A stretch of DNA of 36,170 nt. Source: an uncultured Clostridia bacterium. GTDB taxonomy: Bacteria > Bacillota > Clostridia > Christensenellales > UBA1750. The DNA lies in NCBI GenBank assembly GCA_947625765.1, contig CANQPP010000019.1, forward strand, positions 1 to 36,170, read 5' to 3'. The position numbers and the translations under genes are program-made. Every line of letters begins with the position of its first letter. Within the stretch, counting starts at the first letter, position 1. This document shows positions 11,121-19,909 of this stretch, piece after piece. Below the pieces are notes generated by a model that had not been told where the DNA came from, searched no databases, and saw only the letters and a program-made list of their open reading frames with translations.

Positions 11121-12533
11121 ATGAACGAGAAGGAACGCCGCCCCTACGACCGGGAAAGGCCCGCAAGGCCCGCAAGGCCCGCAAGGCCCGCGCCCAGGAA
11201 GCCGGGCTTCACGCCGGGCCGCATGGCCTGCGCCCAGGCCCTTTTGGACGTGGAGCAGGGCGGCGCGTTCGCGGCCCAGGCGCTCGACCAGCGCCTGCGC
11301 CAGGCCGCGCTGGACCCACAGGACCGGCGCTTTGCCACCGACCTGTTTTACGGCGTGATCGAAAAGCGCCTGCTGCTGGACTACATACTCTCCCGCTACA
11401 TGCAGCGGCCCATGGACGACACCATCGGCCTGCTTTCCCTGCGCATGGGCGTGTACCAGGAGCTGTTCATGAACTCCGTGCCGGACTTCGCCGCCTGCAA
11501 CCAGCAGGTGGAGATGATGCGTTTATTTAAGCGGGACAAGCTCTGCGGCATCGTCAACGGCGTGCTGCGCAGCCTCTCCCGGGACAAGGACAAGCTGGAA
11601 TACCCATCAGACCCCGTGGAGCGGCTGTCCGTCCTGAGCTCCACGCCCCTGTGGCTGACGAGGTTCCTCTGCGAGCAGAGGGGCATGGAAAGGACGGAGG
11701 CCCTGCTAAAGACCGGCGGCCGCGGCGGCGGGCTGTACATCCGCCCGAATCTCATGCGCATGGACGACATAGCCTTCGAGGACTTCCTGCGGTCCGAGGG
11801 CGTCGCCTTTGAGCGCACAGACGTGCCGCACATCTATCACGTGCGCGAAATGCGCGCCGCGGACCCGGCGTTCCGGCGCGGCGATTTCTCCGTGTTGGGC
11901 CAGGCCTCCGCTCTGGCGGCGCTGGCCGTGCAGCCTAAACCCGGCATGCAGGTGCTGGACGCCTGCGCCGCGCCCGGCGGCAAGACCTGCCTGATGGCCG
12001 AGCTCATGCAGGGGACGGGCCGCGTGCACGCCTTCGACCTGCACGAGCACCGGGTGGGCCTCATCAACGCCTACGTGAAGCGCTTGGGGCTGGACAATGT
12101 GCGGCCCCGCATAGCGGACGCGCGAAACGTCGTGGAGACGCTGACCCAGACCATGGACGCCGTTCTGGTGGACGCGCCCTGCTCCGGCCTGGGCGTGCTG
12201 CACGAAAAGCCGGACATCAAGTACCGCCTGCAGGAGGAGAACCTCCGCGAGCTGCCGCAGACGCAGCTGGAGATCCTGCTGGCCTGCGCGGAATACCCCA
12301 AGCCCGGCGGAACGCTGGTGTATTCCACCTGCACCGTCAACCGTGAGGAGAACGAGGACGTGGTCCGCGCCTTCTTGGAGCGCCGCAGGGACTACGCCCT
12401 GCAGGGCCTTTCCGAGGCGCTGCCCGAGGCTTTCCGCGGCCAGGTGAAGGACAGCATGCTGGAGCTGTGGCCCCAGGACGGGACCGAGGGCTTCTTCATC
12501 GCCCGCATGGTCCGCAGGGACGCAAGGCCATGA
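11121..12533 (+). CDS. rsmB: 16S rRNA (cytosine-967-C5)-methyltransferase RsmB
   Basis: Makes m5C967 in 16S rRNA using S-adenosylmethionine. It has 470 residues with an N-terminal NusB-like helical RNA-binding domain (about 30-170) and a C-terminal Rossmann methyltransferase domain. The AdoMet loop is VLDACAAPGGKT (about residue 279), the first active-site cysteine is Cys354 in VDAPCSGLG, and the catalytic cysteine is Cys404 in YSTCTVN. The N-terminal tail has a repeated Arg-Pro-Ala stretch encoded by a 9-base tandem repeat (11156-11191). It starts three bases after the fmt stop, with GGAGG upstream, and its end overlaps rlmN. Confidence 0.95.
   Translation: MNEKERRPYDRERPARPARPARPAPRKPGFTPGRMACAQALLDVEQGGAFAAQALDQRLRQAALDPQDRRFATDLFYGVIEKRLLLDYILSRYMQRPMDDTIGLLSLRMGVYQELFMNSVPDFAACNQQVEMMRLFKRDKLCGIVNGVLRSLSRDKDKLEYPSDPVERLSVLSSTPLWLTRFLCEQRGMERTEALLKTGGRGGGLYIRPNLMRMDDIAFEDFLRSEGVAFERTDVPHIYHVREMRAADPAFRRGDFSVLGQASALAALAVQPKPGMQVLDACAAPGGKTCLMAELMQGTGRVHAFDLHEHRVGLINAYVKRLGLDNVRPRIADARNVVETLTQTMDAVLVDAPCSGLGVLHEKPDIKYRLQEENLRELPQTQLEILLACAEYPKPGGTLVYSTCTVNREENEDVVRAFLERRRDYALQGLSEALPEAFRGQVKDSMLELWPQDGTEGFFIARMVRRDARP
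11156..11191 (+). repeat. Four tandem copies of a 9-bp unit inside rsmB
   Basis: AAGGCCCGC is repeated four times without change (11156-11164, 11165-11173, 11174-11182, 11183-11191). In frame this gives repeated Arg-Pro-Ala near residues 13-24 of RsmB, in a basic disordered-looking tail before the NusB-like domain. A nine-base unit can gain or lose copies without a frameshift. Confidence 0.95.
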
Positions 12534-13588
12534 AGCCGCTGCTGACGGACATGAGCCTGCCGGAGCTCCAGCAGGCGATCAGCACCCTGGGCGAGCCTGC
12601 CTTCCGCGCCAAACAGGTCTACGGCTTTTTGCAGCGCGGCGAGGACTTTTCCGGCATGGGCAACATCGGCAAGGGCCTTAAGGAGAAGCTGGAAGCGGCC
12701 TACGACGCCCAGGGCGTCCGCGTGCTGCGCAGCTTCGTTTCCTCCCTGGACGGGACGGAAAAATACCTCTACGCCCTGCGGGACGGCAACGTGATCGAGG
12801 GCGTGTTCATGCGCTACCATTACGGCAACACGCTCTGCGTCTCCACCCAGGTGGGCTGCAAAATGGGCTGCGCCTTCTGCGCCTCCACCTTAGACGGCTG
12901 TGTGCGGGACCTGACCCCGGGCGAGATGCTCTCCCAGGTGCTGGTCGTGGACAGGCTGCACCGCGAGGGGGAGAAGCGCGGCGTGACCAACGTGGTGCTG
13001 ATGGGCAGCGGCGAGCCGCTGGATAACTACGACAACGTGCTCAAGTTCCTGCGCCTGCTCAACGCGCCGGAGGGCATCTGCATCTCCCAGCGCAACATCT
13101 CCCTTTCCACCTGCGGCCTGGTGGACAAGATGGACAGGCTGAAGGACGAGGGGCTGGGCATCACGTTGTCGGTCTCCCTGCACGCGCCCACCAACGAGCA
13201 GAGGGATGCCCTCATGCCCGTGAACCGCCGCTGGCCGCTGGAAACGCTGCTGCCCGCCTGCCGCCGCTACGAGCGGATGACGGGAAGGCGCATCGTGTTC
13301 GAGTACGCGCTCATCGAGGGAAAGAACACCTCCCTGGCCGACGCGGACCGGCTGGCCGCGCTGGTGAAGGGCCTGCGCTGCCACGTGAACCTGATCCCCG
13401 TCAACGAGGTGAAGGAGCGTGGCCTGCTCCCGCCGCAGCAGAAGGGCATCCTGGCCTTTGAGAAGCGTCTGGCGGAAAGAGGCGTCTCCGTGACGCGGCG
13501 CAGGGAGATGGGCGACGACATCGCCGGGGCCTGCGGCCAGCTGCGCCGCAGCCATCTGGCAGGGGAACAGGATGAGCAGGGCGAATGA
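12530..13588 (+). CDS. rlmN: Dual-specificity RNA methyltransferase RlmN (radical SAM)
   Basis: Methylates C2 of adenosine 2503 in 23S rRNA and adenosine 37 in some tRNAs. It has 352 residues from the ATG at 12530, which overlaps the rsmB stop (ATGA). The radical-SAM iron-sulfur motif is Cys110-x3-Cys114-x2-Cys117 (CKMGCAFC). The methyl-carrying cysteine is Cys335 in DIAGACGQL, and GSGEPLDNYDNV is the AdoMet-binding block. It lacks the features of Cfr, so a resistance role is not suggested. Together with rsmB it forms a ribosomal RNA modification pair in the middle of the run. Confidence 0.96.
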   Translation: MKPLLTDMSLPELQQAISTLGEPAFRAKQVYGFLQRGEDFSGMGNIGKGLKEKLEAAYDAQGVRVLRSFVSSLDGTEKYLYALRDGNVIEGVFMRYHYGNTLCVSTQVGCKMGCAFCASTLDGCVRDLTPGEMLSQVLVVDRLHREGEKRGVTNVVLMGSGEPLDNYDNVLKFLRLLNAPEGICISQRNISLSTCGLVDKMDRLKDEGLGITLSVSLHAPTNEQRDALMPVNRRWPLETLLPACRRYERMTGRRIVFEYALIEGKNTSLADADRLAALVKGLRCHVNLIPVNEVKERGLLPPQQKGILAFEKRLAERGVSVTRRREMGDDIAGACGQLRRSHLAGEQDEQGE

Positions 13589-13675
13589 TGACCTATGGTG
13601 AAAGCAACTGTCCCGGCAAAGGGACGAGCAGATACGATACCCACGGGAACATAAGGAAGGGAGGCGGCGAGTTTT

Positions 13676-14404
13676 ATGCTTATGGCGGCATTGAGCGATA
13701 AGGGGAAGGTACGCCCCATCAACGAGGACAGCTACTGCCTGCCGGAAGAAGGTATGCACCTGGCCCTGGTGGCCGACGGCATGGGCGGGCACCAGGCGGG
13801 CGAGGTCGCAAGCGCCATGGCCGTTCAGATCCTCTCCGACCTGGCGAGGAAGCGCGCGGGCAGGGACATCTCCATCAAGACCGCCGTTTCCTGGGTGCGG
13901 CAGGCCAACGAGGCCATCTACGATGCGGCCCAGGCCAACGCCGCCCAGCGGGGCATGGGCACCACGATCACCTTCCTGTACTGCATGAAAAGGCATGCGA
14001 TGCTGGGCCACGTGGGCGACAGCCGCTGCTACCGCCTGCGTAGGGGAAGCCTGGAACAGCTGAGCCGCGACCATTCCCTGGTGCAGGAGCTGGTGCGCAC
14101 CGGCGCCATCACCAAGGAGGAGGCCCGCGTGCACCCCTATAAGAACATCATCACCCGCGCCTTGGGCGCGGACGCCGAGGTGCAGGTGGACGTGCAGGAG
14201 CTGGACGTGGACGAGGGCGACCTCTACCTGCTCTGCAGCGACGGCCTCACCGACTACCTGAGCGACGAGGAATTGGAAGCCATCCTCAACGAGGACGGCC
14301 CCACATTGGAAGACAAGGCGCAGCGCATGCTGAACACCGCCTTGGACAGGGGCGGCAGGGACAACATCACCCTGCTTCTGCTGGACGGGGAGGTGAGCGA
14401 ATGA
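13676..14404 (+). CDS. stp: PP2C-family Ser/Thr phosphatase (Stp/PrpC)
   Basis: Metal-dependent phosphatase that reverses phosphorylation by the adjacent PASTA kinase. It has 242 residues, normal for the soluble bacterial form. The metal-binding motifs are RPINEDSY (13-20), VADGMGGH (32-39), GHVGDSR, CSDGLTDYL and the final GGRDNIT. A strong AAGGAAGGGAGG precedes the start. The start could be the first ATG (13676) or the third codon (13682). The stop overlaps the kinase start (ATGA), so the two are made together. An 87-base gap separates it from rlmN and may hold an internal promoter, but I see no convincing one. Confidence 0.95.
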   Translation: MLMAALSDKGKVRPINEDSYCLPEEGMHLALVADGMGGHQAGEVASAMAVQILSDLARKRAGRDISIKTAVSWVRQANEAIYDAAQANAAQRGMGTTITFLYCMKRHAMLGHVGDSRCYRLRRGSLEQLSRDHSLVQELVRTGAITKEEARVHPYKNIITRALGADAEVQVDVQELDVDEGDLYLLCSDGLTDYLSDEELEAILNEDGPTLEDKAQRMLNTALDRGGRDNITLLLLDGEVSE

Positions 14405-16332
14405 CGGGTCAGTGCCTCATGGGCCGCTACCTGGTGGGCGAAAAGATCGGCGAGGGCGGCATGGCCGTCGTCTACAAGGCCCACGACCTGCGCACGGGCC
14501 GCGCCGTGGCCATCAAGTGCCTGCGCCAGGAATACAACCAGGACGAGGAGTTTTTGCTGCGCTTTGAGCGGGAGGCCCAGGCTGCGGCGCTCATCAGCCA
14601 CGAGAACCTGATCGACCTCTACGACGTGGGCATGCAGGACAACACCCACTTTATCGTGATGGAGTACGTGGACGGGCTTACCTTAAAATCCCTCATCCGC
14701 GAACAGGGCGCGCTGGACAACTACACCGCCATCTCCATCGCGCGGCAGATGTGTCTGGCTCTAAAGCTCGTCCACGGCGCGAAGATCATCCACAGGGACA
14801 TCAAGTCCCAGAACATACTGCTGGACCGCAAGGGGATCGCCAAACTGGCGGATTTCGGCATCGCCAGGGCAGCCGATTCCAACACGCACACCATCTCCGG
14901 CGACAAGGGCGTTTTGGGCTCCGTCCATTACTTCTCGCCCGAGCAGGCAAGGGGCGAGCGCGCCACGCAGAGCTCCGACCTGTATTCCTTGGGCGTGGTG
15001 CTCTTTGAGATGATCACCGGGCGCGTGCCCTTCGACGGGGACACCGCCGTGAGCATCGCCCTGCACCACCTGCACACGCCCGTGCCCTCCGTTCGCTCCA
15101 TCAATCCCAACGCCACCAAGGCCCTGGACGAGATCATCCACAAGGCCATGGAGAAGGACCCCGCGGCCCGCTACCAGGACGCCAACGCCTTCTACAACGA
15201 CCTGTGCATGGCCCTGGTCTACCCGGAAGGCGGCTTTATCCAGATCACCAGCGCCAGCGAGGAGAAATTCAAGGAAGCCGAGGCCCGTGAGGAGCACGAG
15301 CAGAGCCAGGCCTTGGCGCTCGACAAGGAGAAAAAGGACGAGGCGGAAGGGACGGCCGACCATCCCCAGCGCCGCAGGCGGCGGCGCATCCGCAACCTGC
15401 CCATCGTGCTCACCACCGCTATCCTGCTGGTGGCCGGCATCGCCGTGACCGTGGTGGTGCTCTTCGGCCTGGGCGCTATGCCCGGCTGGACCAACGCGCC
15501 GCAGCTGGTCGGCCTGCAGTTCGAGGACGCCCAGAGAAGGGCGGCGGAGCAGGGACTGACGCTGGGCGTCAACGCCTACGCCTTCGACGACTTCATCCCG
15601 CCGGGAACGGTCATCGATCAGGACCCGCGCACGGGTTCGCCCATCCGGCAGACCCGCGCCCTGCGCGTGACGCTGTGCCGCGGCCCGGAATTCCCCACGA
15701 TGCCCGACCTCCAAGGCCTCACGCTGGAGGAGGCGCAGGGCGAACTGCTACAAAACGGCCTGACCTTAGGCGACGTGCAGAGACGAGAGGACCCGGAGGC
15801 GGGAATGAACGTGGTGCTGGACCAGGGCGTCGCCCCGGGGACGAGCCTTAACAACGGCGACAGCGTTTCCTTGGTGGTCAGCTCCACGCCTGTACTGCGC
15901 ACCGTGCCGGACCTCTCCGGCCGCACGGAGGAGGACGCCCGCCTGCGCCTGGAAGCGGAGGGCCTGACGCTCGCCTCCGTCATGAACGAGCACGTGACCG
16001 GCTATGAGGTGGGCGAGGTGTTCCGCCAGGAGCCCGAGCCGGGCGCGAGCCTGTACGAGGGCGGCGAGGTGACCATCTGGGTGAACATCGCCGTGGCGAC
16101 CTACCATTATCAGTCTGAGATCGAGATCCCCGAGGACGATACGAACGTGCGCATCTATGTGGAAGACGAGGGCGAGATGAAGATGATCTACGAGGAGCTG
16201 CGCCCCAAGGGGACGTTCTCCATCGATCTGGACCTGGAAAGCCCCACGGAGGGCTTCAAGACCATCCTGGTGTACTTCGGCGAAACGGAAAGCAGCCGCG
16301 AGAGCGTGTTCTTCTCGGAGGATGCCCAGTGA
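14401..16332 (+). CDS. prkC: PASTA-domain Ser/Thr protein kinase (PrkC/StkP type)
   Basis: Membrane kinase that senses cell-wall fragments outside and phosphorylates cytoplasmic proteins. In its 643 residues the kinase domain (about 9-270) has GEGGMAVVY, Lys39, HRDIKSQN (Asp133) and DFG (151-153), and the activation segment ends in SVHYFSPEQARG. A charged linker ends in six arginines (324-329), then a single membrane helix at about 334-357. Three PASTA repeats follow, at about 365-428, 431-496 and 500-562. The last 80 residues are an acidic, beta-rich tail of a kind I do not recognise; four PASTA units are common elsewhere. It pairs with the phosphatase upstream and overlaps rsgA downstream, as in other Firmicutes. 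Confidence 0.96.
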   Translation: MTGQCLMGRYLVGEKIGEGGMAVVYKAHDLRTGRAVAIKCLRQEYNQDEEFLLRFEREAQAAALISHENLIDLYDVGMQDNTHFIVMEYVDGLTLKSLIREQGALDNYTAISIARQMCLALKLVHGAKIIHRDIKSQNILLDRKGIAKLADFGIARAADSNTHTISGDKGVLGSVHYFSPEQARGERATQSSDLYSLGVVLFEMITGRVPFDGDTAVSIALHHLHTPVPSVRSINPNATKALDEIIHKAMEKDPAARYQDANAFYNDLCMALVYPEGGFIQITSASEEKFKEAEAREEHEQSQALALDKEKKDEAEGTADHPQRRRRRRIRNLPIVLTTAILLVAGIAVTVVVLFGLGAMPGWTNAPQLVGLQFEDAQRRAAEQGLTLGVNAYAFDDFIPPGTVIDQDPRTGSPIRQTRALRVTLCRGPEFPTMPDLQGLTLEEAQGELLQNGLTLGDVQRREDPEAGMNVVLDQGVAPGTSLNNGDSVSLVVSSTPVLRTVPDLSGRTEEDARLRLEAEGLTLASVMNEHVTGYEVGEVFRQEPEPGASLYEGGEVTIWVNIAVATYHYQSEIEIPEDDTNVRIYVEDEGEMKMIYEELRPKGTFSIDLDLESPTEGFKTILVYFGETESSRESVFFSEDAQ

Positions 16333-17198
16333 TCGGGCGCATCGTGCAGGGCATCGGCGGCTTCTACACCGTGGAATGTGAGGGAGAACCCTACGTCTGC
16401 AAGGCTCGCGGCCGCTTCCGCAGGGAGAAGATGAGCCCGCTGGTGGGCGACCTGGTGGACTTCCTGCCCGGCGCGGAGGGGGACGAGGGCTCGATCGAGC
16501 GCATCCATCCCCGCAAAAACGCGCTGGAGCGGCCCGCCGTGGCCAATCTGGACCTGTTGCTCATCACCATGGCCTGCGGAAAGCCCCAGCCCGACCTGCT
16601 GCTTGCGGACAGGCTCCTCATCCGCGCCCGCCGCGCGGGGATGGAGGCCGCCGTCCTCATCAACAAGGCGGACTTGGGCGGCGGCGAGGACGTGCTTGAG
16701 CAGTACAAAAAGTCGGGCCTTACGACACTGCGCGTCAGCGCCCAGACGGGGCGGGGCAGGGAGGCGCTGCTTCGGCTCATACAGGGAAAGATCGTGGGCT
16801 TTGCCGGGCAGTCCGCCGTGGGGAAGTCCTCGCTCATCAACCTGCTCTGCCCCGGCGCGGGGCAGGAGACGGGGGACTTGAGCCGCATTGAGCGCGGCAG
16901 GCACACCACGAGGCGAGCCCAGCTGCTGCCCCTGCCGGGCGGCGGGTACCTCATGGACACGCCGGGCTTTTCGCTATTGGAGCTGGACCTGTTCGACCCG
17001 GAGGAGCTGAAGGCGAGCTACCCGGAGTTCGGCCCATACGAGGGCAAATGCCGCTTCCTGGGCTGCAACCACATAGGCGAGCCGGGCTGCGCGGTGCGCG
17101 CTGCGGCGGACGAAGGGGAGCTGTCGGGCGAGAGGCTGGAAAGATATGCCGCGCTGTACGCGGAACAAAGGGAAAAGTGGGGGAAAAGATATGGCTAA
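16329..17198 (+). CDS. rsgA: Ribosome small-subunit assembly GTPase RsgA
   Basis: Circularly permuted GTPase that checks late 30S subunit maturation. It has 289 residues from a GTG start at 16329 that overlaps the kinase stop (GTGA). The N-terminal OB fold (IGRIVQGIGGFYTVE) is followed by G4 (NKAD) and then the P-loop GQSAVGKSS at 160-168, confirming the permuted order. G2/G3 are RGRHTTR and DTPGF. The C-terminal zinc site is CRFLGCNHIGEPGC (Cys, Cys, His, Cys). The gene order prkC-rsgA-rpe is conserved in Firmicutes. Confidence 0.96.
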   Translation: MIGRIVQGIGGFYTVECEGEPYVCKARGRFRREKMSPLVGDLVDFLPGAEGDEGSIERIHPRKNALERPAVANLDLLLITMACGKPQPDLLLADRLLIRARRAGMEAAVLINKADLGGGEDVLEQYKKSGLTTLRVSAQTGRGREALLRLIQGKIVGFAGQSAVGKSSLINLLCPGAGQETGDLSRIERGRHTTRRAQLLPLPGGGYLMDTPGFSLLELDLFDPEELKASYPEFGPYEGKCRFLGCNHIGEPGCAVRAAADEGELSGERLERYAALYAEQREKWGKRYG

Positions 17199-17835
17199 GA
17201 TCGCGCCTTCCATGCTCGCGAGCGACTTTGGGCGCTTTGCGGAGCAGGCGCAGGCGGCCGTGGATGCCGGCGCGGAATATCTGCACCTGGACATCATGGA
17301 CGGCTGCTTCGTGCCCAACATCTCCTTTGGCGCGGGCGTCGTGGAGGCAGTGCGCAGGGCCTGCCCGAGCGCGCTGCTGGACGTGCACATGATGGTGAAC
17401 GACCCGCTGCGCTACGCGGAGGACTTTATCCGCGCGGGCGCGAACATCGTGACGCTGCACGAGGAATGCACGCCCCATCTGCAGAGGGCGCTCGCCTTCC
17501 TCCGGCAAAAGGGCGTCAAGGCCGGCGTGGCGCTGAACCCGGCGACGGGGCTGGAAACGCTCAGGTACGTGCTGGACGACATAGACCTGCTGCTCGTGAT
17601 GACGGTGAACCCCGGCTTCGGCGGGCAGAAGCTGATCCCCGCGACGGTCAAGAAGATCCGTGAGGCCAGGGAGCTGATCGGGGAGAGGGACATCCTCCTG
17701 GAGGTGGACGGCGGCGTTTCCCCCGCGACCGGGCCCATGCTCATCCAGGCCGGGGCGCAGCTGCTGGTGGCCGGTTCCGCGGTGTTCGGTGCCCAAGACA
17801 TGGCCGCCGCGATGCGGGCCATCCTCGGGGAATAA
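17191..17835 (+). CDS. rpe: Ribulose-phosphate 3-epimerase
   Basis: Interconverts ribulose 5-phosphate and xylulose 5-phosphate in the pentose phosphate pathway, a source of ribose phosphate for PRPP. It has 214 residues from the ATG at 17191, which overlaps the end of rsgA by 8 bases and gives the family start MAKIAPSMLASDF. The (beta/alpha)8-barrel motifs are present: HLDIMDGCFVPN with the catalytic Asp, DVHMMV, MTVNPGFGGQK and EVDGGVSP with the second catalytic Asp. An in-frame ATG at 17146 would add fifteen residues inside rsgA and is less likely. It is the last gene of the run and is followed by a strong terminator. Confidence 0.97.
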   Translation: MAKIAPSMLASDFGRFAEQAQAAVDAGAEYLHLDIMDGCFVPNISFGAGVVEAVRRACPSALLDVHMMVNDPLRYAEDFIRAGANIVTLHEECTPHLQRALAFLRQKGVKAGVALNPATGLETLRYVLDDIDLLLVMTVNPGFGGQKLIPATVKKIREARELIGERDILLEVDGGVSPATGPMLIQAGAQLLVAGSAVFGAQDMAAAMRAILGE

Positions 17836-17875
17836 AACGCTTTTTACCTCAAATTCAGAGAACCGCATAAAGCAG

Positions 17876-17904
17876 AAGGACCGCCGGAAGTTCCGGCGGT
17901 CCTT
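17876..17904. terminator. Intrinsic terminator between rpe and the aldehyde dehydrogenase gene
   Basis: AAGGACCGCCGGA (17876-17888) pairs perfectly with TCCGGCGGTCCTT (17892-17904) around a three-base loop, and the plus strand continues TTACGTTTT. It lies between convergent genes and probably serves both, although the T-run is better on the plus strand. Confidence 0.88.
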
Positions 17905-17927
17905 TTACGTTTTCCAATATGTGGCCT

Positions 17928-19295
17928 TTACAGGAAGCGGCGGATGAGCCGCTCCTTGGCTTTTGTGAAGGGCATGTAGCGCACGGACAGGTCGGGCTTT
18001 AGGCCCTTATCCAAAATGGACTTATAGTGCGTGAACGTCTCGAAACTCTTTTCCCCGTGATAGCTGCCCATGCCGGAGGCGCCGACGCCGCCGAAGGGCA
18101 GGCGCTCGTTGCTCAGGTGCAGGATCACGTCGTTGACGCAGCCGCCGCCGAAGGGAAGCTCCTCGCGAACACGGAGCTTGGCCTCGTTGTCAGCGGTGAA
18201 CAGGTACAACGCCAGGGGCTGGGGCCGCGCGCGGACGAACTCGACGGCCTGATCCAGACCGTCCACCGTGAGAAAGGGCAGGATGGGCCCGAAGATCTCC
18301 TCCTGCATGGCGGGATGGTCGGCGTCCACGTGGTCGATGACCGTGGGTTCGATGCGCAGCGTGTCCGCGTCCGTCCGTCCGCCAATGGGGATGTCGCCCT
18401 TCAGCAGGGTGGAGAGCCGCTGGAAGTGGCGCTTGTTCACGATGCGCGGGTAGTCCTTGTCGCCAAAGGGATCGGGGCAGAGGAGCTTCGCCTGCCGCGC
18501 CATGGCCTCCAGCAGGGCGTCGTGGACGCCTTTCTGCACCAGGACGTAATCCGGGGCCACGCAGGTCTGCCCGGCGTTTAGGATCTTGCCGAACAGCAGC
18601 CGCTTGGCCGTCAGCTCCACGTCCGCGTCGTCCAGCACGATCACCGGGCTCTTGCCGCCCAGCTCCAGGACGCAGGGGGTCAGGTTCTCCGCTGCGGCGT
18701 GCAGCACCTGCTTGCCCACGAAGCCGCCGCCGGTGAAGAAGATGAAGTCGAAGGGCGTGGACAGGAGCGCCTGGTTCTCGGCGCGGCCGCCCTCGACCAC
18801 CTGTACGAGCCCCGACGGGAAGCAGGCCAGCAGTTTTTTAAGCGCCTTGGACACGTTGGGCGAATAGCTGGACGGCTTGAGCAGCACGCAGTTCCCGGCG
18901 GCCACGGCCCCCACCAGCGGCAGCAGGCTCAGCTGCACGGGATAGTTCCAGGGCGAGAGGACGAGGCAGACGCCGAAGGGCTCGGGATAGATGCAGGAGC
19001 GGGCGGGAAAGAGCGCCAGGGGCGTGGAGACGCGCTTGGGCTTTGTCAAATGCGGCAGCCGCTTCTGCATGAGGACGATCTCCTTCTTGACCAGGCCGAT
19101 CTCCGTCATGTAGCCCTCCGCGGCGCCCTTGCCCAGGTCCTCGTGCAGGGCGCCCAGCAGCTCCTTTTCCATCTGCTCGATGCGCGAGAGCAGCGTGCCC
19201 AGCATGGAGATGCGCACGCGGACGTCCCTGGCCGCGCCGGAGTCAAAATAGGCGCGCATTTCCTCCAAAACGGCGTGGGCTTGTGCTTGGTCCAT
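17928..19295 (-). CDS. Aldehyde dehydrogenase, class 3-like
   Basis: NAD(P)+-dependent oxidation of an aldehyde to an acid. At 455 residues it has the short form typical of the ALDH3/fatty aldehyde dehydrogenase group, which lacks the longer N-terminus of other classes. Conserved residues are Asn117 in SPWNYP, the general base Glu211 in LELGGKSP and the catalytic Cys245 in NAGQTCVAPDY. PFGGVGASGMGSYHG near the end is the usual C-terminal block. The glycine-rich turn after FFTG reads GG rather than the common S-T. The start has AAGGTGG upstream. It lies 27 bases after the P-loop gene on the same strand and probably shares its transcript. The substrate is unknown; medium or long-chain aldehydes are typical for the group. 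Confidence 0.93.
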   Translation of the reverse strand: MDQAQAHAVLEEMRAYFDSGAARDVRVRISMLGTLLSRIEQMEKELLGALHEDLGKGAAEGYMTEIGLVKKEIVLMQKRLPHLTKPKRVSTPLALFPARSCIYPEPFGVCLVLSPWNYPVQLSLLPLVGAVAAGNCVLLKPSSYSPNVSKALKKLLACFPSGLVQVVEGGRAENQALLSTPFDFIFFTGGGFVGKQVLHAAAENLTPCVLELGGKSPVIVLDDADVELTAKRLLFGKILNAGQTCVAPDYVLVQKGVHDALLEAMARQAKLLCPDPFGDKDYPRIVNKRHFQRLSTLLKGDIPIGGRTDADTLRIEPTVIDHVDADHPAMQEEIFGPILPFLTVDGLDQAVEFVRARPQPLALYLFTADNEAKLRVREELPFGGGCVNDVILHLSNERLPFGGVGASGMGSYHGEKSFETFTHYKSILDKGLKPDLSVRYMPFTKAKERLIRRFL

Positions 19296-19322
19296 GGATC
19301 TTATCCACCTTTCTTTCGTGTG

Positions 19323-19811
19323 TCAGGTCTTATCGGCAGGTACGGTCACGTCGATCTCCCCGGGCAGCGGCGGCTCGAACAGGGACGAGAACTTCTTGAG
19401 CAGCCCTTCGTCCACCAAATAGGCCCGCGTTTCCCCGCGCAGGACGGCCTCGTTGCGCCTTTGGATACGCGCTTTCCATTCTTCGCCGTCCACATCCAGC
19501 CAATACAGACGAGTGGGAACGCTCCGCGCGGCGAAGGCTTCCCGAACGGCGCGGCGGCTTTCTCTGGTCCAGAAACCCCAGTCGAGCACGACGGGAACGT
19601 CCGCACAGGAGAGTTCCACCGCCTGCCGGAACAGATACTCCTTGGCCCGCCGGGCGTATTCGTCGTGCAGCTCCCCGGCGTCGGGGCCGAAGAGCGCGAG
19701 CATGAGCTCGTCCACGGAAAGGACGACCGCACCGTTTTCCTCACGCAGGTGGGCGGCATAGTGGCTCTTGCCGCTGCAGAGCCTGCCGCAGAGGAGATGG
19801 ACCGTTTCCAT
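19323..19811 (-). CDS. Small P-loop ATP-binding protein, predicted kinase (AAA_33-like)
   Basis: A 162-residue protein with a Walker A motif GRLCSGKS at residues 9-16. It has the block VVLDWGFWTRESR, which resembles the Walker B region of the AAA_33/COG0645 predicted kinases (related in fold to zeta toxins and chloramphenicol phosphotransferase). A basic lid-like segment RIQRRN follows. The conserved SVDELM after the first strand also fits. The substrate is unknown and no antitoxin partner is seen, so I do not call it a toxin. A good promoter lies 40 bases upstream and AAAGGGG precedes the ATG. It is first in a two-gene unit with the aldehyde dehydrogenase. Confidence 0.8.
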   Translation of the reverse strand: METVHLLCGRLCSGKSHYAAHLREENGAVVLSVDELMLALFGPDAGELHDEYARRAKEYLFRQAVELSCADVPVVLDWGFWTRESRRAVREAFAARSVPTRLYWLDVDGEEWKARIQRRNEAVLRGETRAYLVDEGLLKKFSSLFEPPLPGEIDVTVPADKT

Positions 19812-19850
19812 GGCGATTACGCCCCTTTCCGCTCTGTTTCCTTATCCTGT

Positions 19851-19879
19851 ATGATACGCCGTGAGAGGCGCTTTTTCAA
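19851..19879 (-). promoter_or_regulatory. Promoter for the P-loop kinase/aldehyde dehydrogenase unit
   Basis: On the minus strand, -35 TTGAAA (plus coordinates 19874-19879), a 17-base spacer and -10 TATCAT (19851-19856). An inverted repeat, AGCGCTT and AAGCGCC separated by a few bases, overlaps the -35 and could be an operator. Confidence 0.7.
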
Positions 19880-19909
19880 GCGCTGCCGCCCCAAAATCGG
19901 GTAAAGTTA

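Noticed and set aside
12530-13588. Cfr-type resistance methyltransferase
   Set aside because: Motifs and operon position with rsmB are those of housekeeping RlmN.
12890-14134. 414-residue minus-strand frame opposite rlmN and stp
   Set aside because: Crosses a gene boundary of two well-supported plus-strand genes; shadow composition.
19323-19811. Zeta-type toxin
   Set aside because: The P-loop fold is compatible, but there is no small antitoxin gene next to it; the neighbour is a metabolic dehydrogenase.
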